Shown here: one piece after another, positions 7,641 through 9,625 of the stretch
How the letters are laid out: every line of letters begins with the position of its first letter
Position numbering within the stretch: position 1 is the first letter of the stretch
Origin: JAUWCW01 sp030609125 [NCBI: Candidatus Rokuibacteriota bacterium]
GTDB taxonomy: Bacteria > JAUVQV01
Length of the DNA stretch: 9,625 nucleotides
Direction of reading: 5' to 3'
Assembly (NCBI GenBank): GCA_030609125.1
Contig: JAUWCW010000052.1
Location: 1 to 9,625 of the forward strand
Made by a program: the position numbers and the translations under genes
Notes under the pieces: model-generated
The model's input: the letters and a program-made list of their open reading frames with translations, nothing else
Databases searched by the model: none
Told to the model about the DNA's origin: nothing

Positions 7641-9142
7641 GCAAGAGCGCCCAACCCCTGGTTCTCGTCGTCGACGACGAGCCGGACATTCTCACCCTGA
7701 ACCGCATGGTCCTGGAGCAGGCGGGATTCCAGGTCGTCACCGCCGGCAACGGGGTGGACGCCATCCAGAAGGCGGTAGACTTCACTCCCGACGTGATCGT
7801 TCTCGATGTCATGATGCCCCGCATGAACGGCTACCAGGTCTGCCGCCTTCTGAAGAACGACCGGCGGACGGCGGCGATCCCCATCATCATCTGCACCGTC
7901 AAGTCCCTCGAGACCGAGAAGCTCTATGCCTACACCTCCGGCGCCGACGAGTACCTGGTGAAGCCCTTTGAAAAGGAGGATATCGTCGCGCTGGTCCGCA
8001 AGAGCCTCAAGGGCCGCGAATACCGCCAGGGTGTCTCTCTCCAGGAGGGCGAGGTCCCGAGGACACGGACCAGCACGGACAGCATCCTCTCCGACGTCAA
8101 CAGCCTTCTTGACCGCCGGCTGATGGAGTTGACCATACTCCAGGCCCTGACCAAGACCCTGAGCAGCACCCTGGCGCTGAACGACGTGCTGCGTGAGATC
8201 CAGGCGGGGCTCCTCGGCCTGGGCTACCCGAACGCCAGGATCCTCCTGCTGAAGGAAAAGGGGATGCTCGAGGAGACCCTCCCCAGTGACTCCCCCATCA
8301 TCGTCGACAGCAGAAAGTACCCGCTCCTGTCAAAGGTCGTCGGCAGGAACGAGGTCTTCATCCTTGAAGCCGAGGAGGCAGCCCGCTCCATCCCGCTGGA
8401 TCTGCAGCAGGTGATGCACGCCCAGACGGTGCTCTTTGTTCCCATCCACGCCAAGGGCCGCCCCATAGGGCTGCTCATCGTGGAGAACACTCCCGGCCAG
8501 GCGATGAACCGCAACCAGGAGGAGTTTCTCCTGACCCTGGCGAGCCAGGCGGGGCTGGCCATCGAGAACGCCAACCTCTACGAGCGCACCCTGCAGCTCT
8601 CCATCACCGACGGGCTGACGGAAATCTACAACTACCGGTTTTTCCGCCAGCGCCTGGAAGAGGAGGTCGCCCGCTCCAAGCGCTACGGCTGCGCCCTGGG
8701 GCTGCTCATCCTGGACATAGATCACTTCAAGGGCTTCAACGACCGGTACGGCCACCTTGTGGGAGACGAGATCCTCAAGAACGTGGCGCGGATTCTCAAG
8801 GCGAACACCCGCGACGTCGACGTCGTGGCCCGCTACGGCGGCGAGGAGTTCGCGATCCTGCTGAACGAGATCGACCTCAAGGAGGCGATCGTCTACGCCG
8901 AGCGCATCCGCGAAGCCGTGGAAGACTTCATGCTGGCCCTGCCCGACGGCTCGAGGGCGGGGGTCACCGTGAGCCTCGGCGTCGCCGTCTGCCAGAGCGG
9001 AAATATTGAAGAGAAGGAGTTCATCCGCCGGGCCGATCAGGCCCTCTACCGTGCGAAGGAAATGGGCAGGAACAGGGTGTGTGTCTGGCAGCCGGAGGGG
9101 GACCATCTCTGCCCGTCCGAGAAGAGCAAAGAAGGCTCTTGA
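7637..9142 (+). CDS. Response regulator with REC-GAF-GGDEF domains; probable diguanylate cyclase
   Basis: Cytoplasmic two-component response regulator that likely makes cyclic di-GMP from two GTP. Receiver domain ~7-125: acidic pair D13/D14, phospho-acceptor D57 in VLDVMMPRMNGY, T87 and K109 (VKPF), all residues needed for phosphorylation. A helical linker (~145-180) leads to a GAF domain (~165-315), a possible small-ligand or dimer module; its ligand cannot be read from sequence. The GGDEF domain (~316-485) has DIDHFKGFND (360-369), GHLVGDE and the active-site motif RYGGEEF (399-405), an active-type variant. An RxxD inhibitory site (R392-D395) sits exactly five residues before GGEEF, so product feedback inhibition is likely. 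There is no EAL or HD-GYP domain. The start codon overlaps the lolA stop by 4 bp. No histidine kinase is present in the window, so the input signal is unknown. Domain calls are firm; enzymatic activity is inferred from intact motifs. Confidence 0.93.
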   Translation: MSKSAQPLVLVVDDEPDILTLNRMVLEQAGFQVVTAGNGVDAIQKAVDFTPDVIVLDVMMPRMNGYQVCRLLKNDRRTAAIPIIICTVKSLETEKLYAYTSGADEYLVKPFEKEDIVALVRKSLKGREYRQGVSLQEGEVPRTRTSTDSILSDVNSLLDRRLMELTILQALTKTLSSTLALNDVLREIQAGLLGLGYPNARILLLKEKGMLEETLPSDSPIIVDSRKYPLLSKVVGRNEVFILEAEEAARSIPLDLQQVMHAQTVLFVPIHAKGRPIGLLIVENTPGQAMNRNQEEFLLTLASQAGLAIENANLYERTLQLSITDGLTEIYNYRFFRQRLEEEVARSKRYGCALGLLILDIDHFKGFNDRYGHLVGDEILKNVARILKANTRDVDVVARYGGEEFAILLNEIDLKEAIVYAERIREAVEDFMLALPDGSRAGVTVSLGVAVCQSGNIEEKEFIRRADQALYRAKEMGRNRVCVWQPEGDHLCPSEKSKEGS

Positions 9143-9167
9143 CATTGGTTTTTCCTGTTGCTATTAA
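9139..9167 (+). promoter_or_regulatory. Strong sigma70 promoter overlapping the end of the GGDEF gene
   Basis: A consensus -35 TTGACA (9139-9144) is followed after exactly 17 nt by TATTAA (9162-9167, 4 of 6 consensus), with TGC just upstream giving an extended -10. The -35 box contains the TGA stop of the regulator gene. The stretch is AT-richer than its surroundings. Transcription would start near 9174 and drive the small Cys-rich/acidic gene with a leader of about 75 nt. Confidence 0.72.
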
Positions 9168-9177
9168 GAGCGTGAAA

Positions 9178-9234
9178 CGTCCGGGGCCGGGTGGAGAGCC
9201 CGTTCAGAATCCGAGGAAGGGAGGAGGCCGGACG
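9178..9234 (+). promoter_or_regulatory. Potential leader hairpin next to the Shine-Dalgarno
   Basis: CGTCCGG (9178-9184) and CCGGACG (9228-9234) are perfect complements, and the inner bases GGCC/GGCC could extend the stem with a bulge. A smaller CGGG/CCCG hairpin lies inside the loop. The 3' arm ends at the first G of the Shine-Dalgarno GGGGAGG (9234-9240), so folding could affect ribosome access. Short complements are common in GC-rich DNA; there is no match to a riboswitch class I know. Confidence 0.35.
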
Positions 9235-9248
9235 GGGAGGGAAGAACC

Positions 9249-9509
9249 GTGTGCTGCGACCTCTGCGATCTGTACGAGAAGTGCCGGGAAGTAGTCTCTC
9301 CGGAGGCGCTCTGCTGCAGCGAATGCGCCCAGATGCCGGCTTGCGGGGACAGCGCCGTTGCCGGGCAGCACCTGATGGACGACGACGAGTACGACGACCT
9401 CGACGACGAGATGGAAGACGACGACCTCGACGGCCTCTATGACGACGACCTCGACGATGACGCAGACTACGAAGAGGACGACGAAGAGGACTACGAATCC
9501 CGCCACTAG
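9249..9509 (+). CDS. Small Cys-rich (putative metal-binding) protein with highly acidic C-terminal tail
   Basis: I do not recognise this family. The 86-residue product starts at GTG, 8 nt after a near-ideal Shine-Dalgarno GGGGAGG, downstream of a strong promoter, so it is likely expressed. Residues 2-32 hold a duplicated motif CCx2Cx5C: C2, C3, C6, C12 and C22, C23, C26, C32, with each cysteine repeated exactly 20 residues later. Eight cysteines so spaced suggest zinc or iron-sulfur binding (inference). Residues 44-83 are 29 of 40 Asp/Glu, with Tyr at 48, 64, 74 and 82 and a repeated DDDLD (57-61, 65-69). This tail may bind cations or mimic nucleic acid. There is no signal peptide or membrane segment, so it is probably cytoplasmic. 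The tail is encoded by GAC-rich repetitive DNA that may vary in length between strains. It could be an independent gene or the end of the lolA transcript. Coding status likely, function unknown. Confidence 0.75.
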   Translation: MCCDLCDLYEKCREVVSPEALCCSECAQMPACGDSAVAGQHLMDDDEYDDLDDEMEDDDLDGLYDDDLDDDADYEEDDEEDYESRH

Positions 9510-9564
9510 CCCGGATGTTTCATGATATCCGCGCTCGCAGCAGATGGCTCATGAAATTTCCGGG
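9510..9564. repeat. Inverted repeat immediately after the small acidic-protein gene
   Basis: The arms are 16 nt, CCCGGATGTTTCATGA (9510-9525) and TCATGAAATTTCCGGG (9549-9564), pairing at 14 of 16 positions around a 23-nt loop. It starts directly after the TAG stop. No T-run follows (CTGGCGGCG), so it is not a standard intrinsic terminator in the + direction. It could stabilise the mRNA end, be a dispersed palindromic repeat, or be an operator. The remaining bases to the window end show only a TTTTTGTTTG tract with a very short CCG/CGG stem before it and a TTGACG that might be a -35 for a gene outside the window; neither is callable. Confidence 0.55.
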
Positions 9565-9625
9565 CTGGCGGCGTTCGGGTCCGGGGTTTCCCGCGTTTCC
9601 GGGTTCCGTTGACGGTTTTTGTTTG

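Noticed and set aside
9375-9490. GAC-rich tract as a CRISPR or tandem DNA repeat
   Set aside because: It is irregular and in frame with acidic codons; no spacer-repeat structure.
9204-9506. Minus-strand frame that looks like a very hydrophobic valine-rich membrane protein
   Set aside because: The valines are the reverse complement of GAC aspartate codons in the acidic tail; the membrane-like character is an artefact of that repeat.
9590-9625. Intrinsic terminator or new promoter at the right edge (TTTTTGTTTG, TTGACG)
   Set aside because: The stem before the T-run is only about 3 bp, and any -10 for TTGACG would be outside the window.

Overview
The window is GC-rich (by eye well above 60%) and gene-dense, with every supportable gene on the + strand. 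The gene content is Gram-negative: a TamB-type translocation module protein, an Omp85 outer-membrane insertase, a LolA lipoprotein carrier, and a diguanylate cyclase response regulator. The high GC, a seven-POTRA Omp85 lying directly behind tamB, and the REC-GAF-GGDEF architecture fit best with Deltaproteobacteria/Desulfobacterota, perhaps a Geobacter/Desulfuromonas relative. That placement is inference; no taxonomic marker is present.

Layout: (1) 2-3919, tamB with its 5' end cut off by the window edge. (2) 3940-6720, an Omp85 (BamA/TamA) protein 20 nt downstream, almost certainly in the same operon. (3) 6721-6947, an intergenic gap filled mostly by a 126-bp imperfect palindrome (6725-6850) that starts 4 nt after the Omp85 stop codon, followed by a candidate promoter. 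(4) 6948-7640, lolA, overlapping by 4 bp (ATGA) with (5) 7637-9142, a REC-GAF-GGDEF response regulator. (6) A consensus-like sigma70 promoter (TTGACA-17-TATTAA) whose -35 box overlaps the regulator's stop codon, then a GC-rich leader that can fold just upstream of a strong Shine-Dalgarno. (7) 9249-9509, an 86-residue protein with a duplicated CCx2Cx5C cysteine motif and an extremely acidic tail. (8) A 16-bp-arm inverted repeat just after that gene, then 61 nt with no assignable feature.

Three of the genes serve outer-membrane construction. TamB is thought to form a periplasm-spanning lipid-conducting or OMP-assembly structure that docks on the POTRA domains of an Omp85 partner. LolA carries lipoproteins across the periplasm. 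The diguanylate cyclase is translationally coupled to lolA, so c-di-GMP signalling may be co-expressed with lipoprotein export, but a direct functional link is not shown.

The least familiar item is the small Cys-rich/acidic protein with its own promoter and structured leader. Also worth a look are the 126-bp palindrome and the seven-POTRA arrangement with an enlarged POTRA 3.
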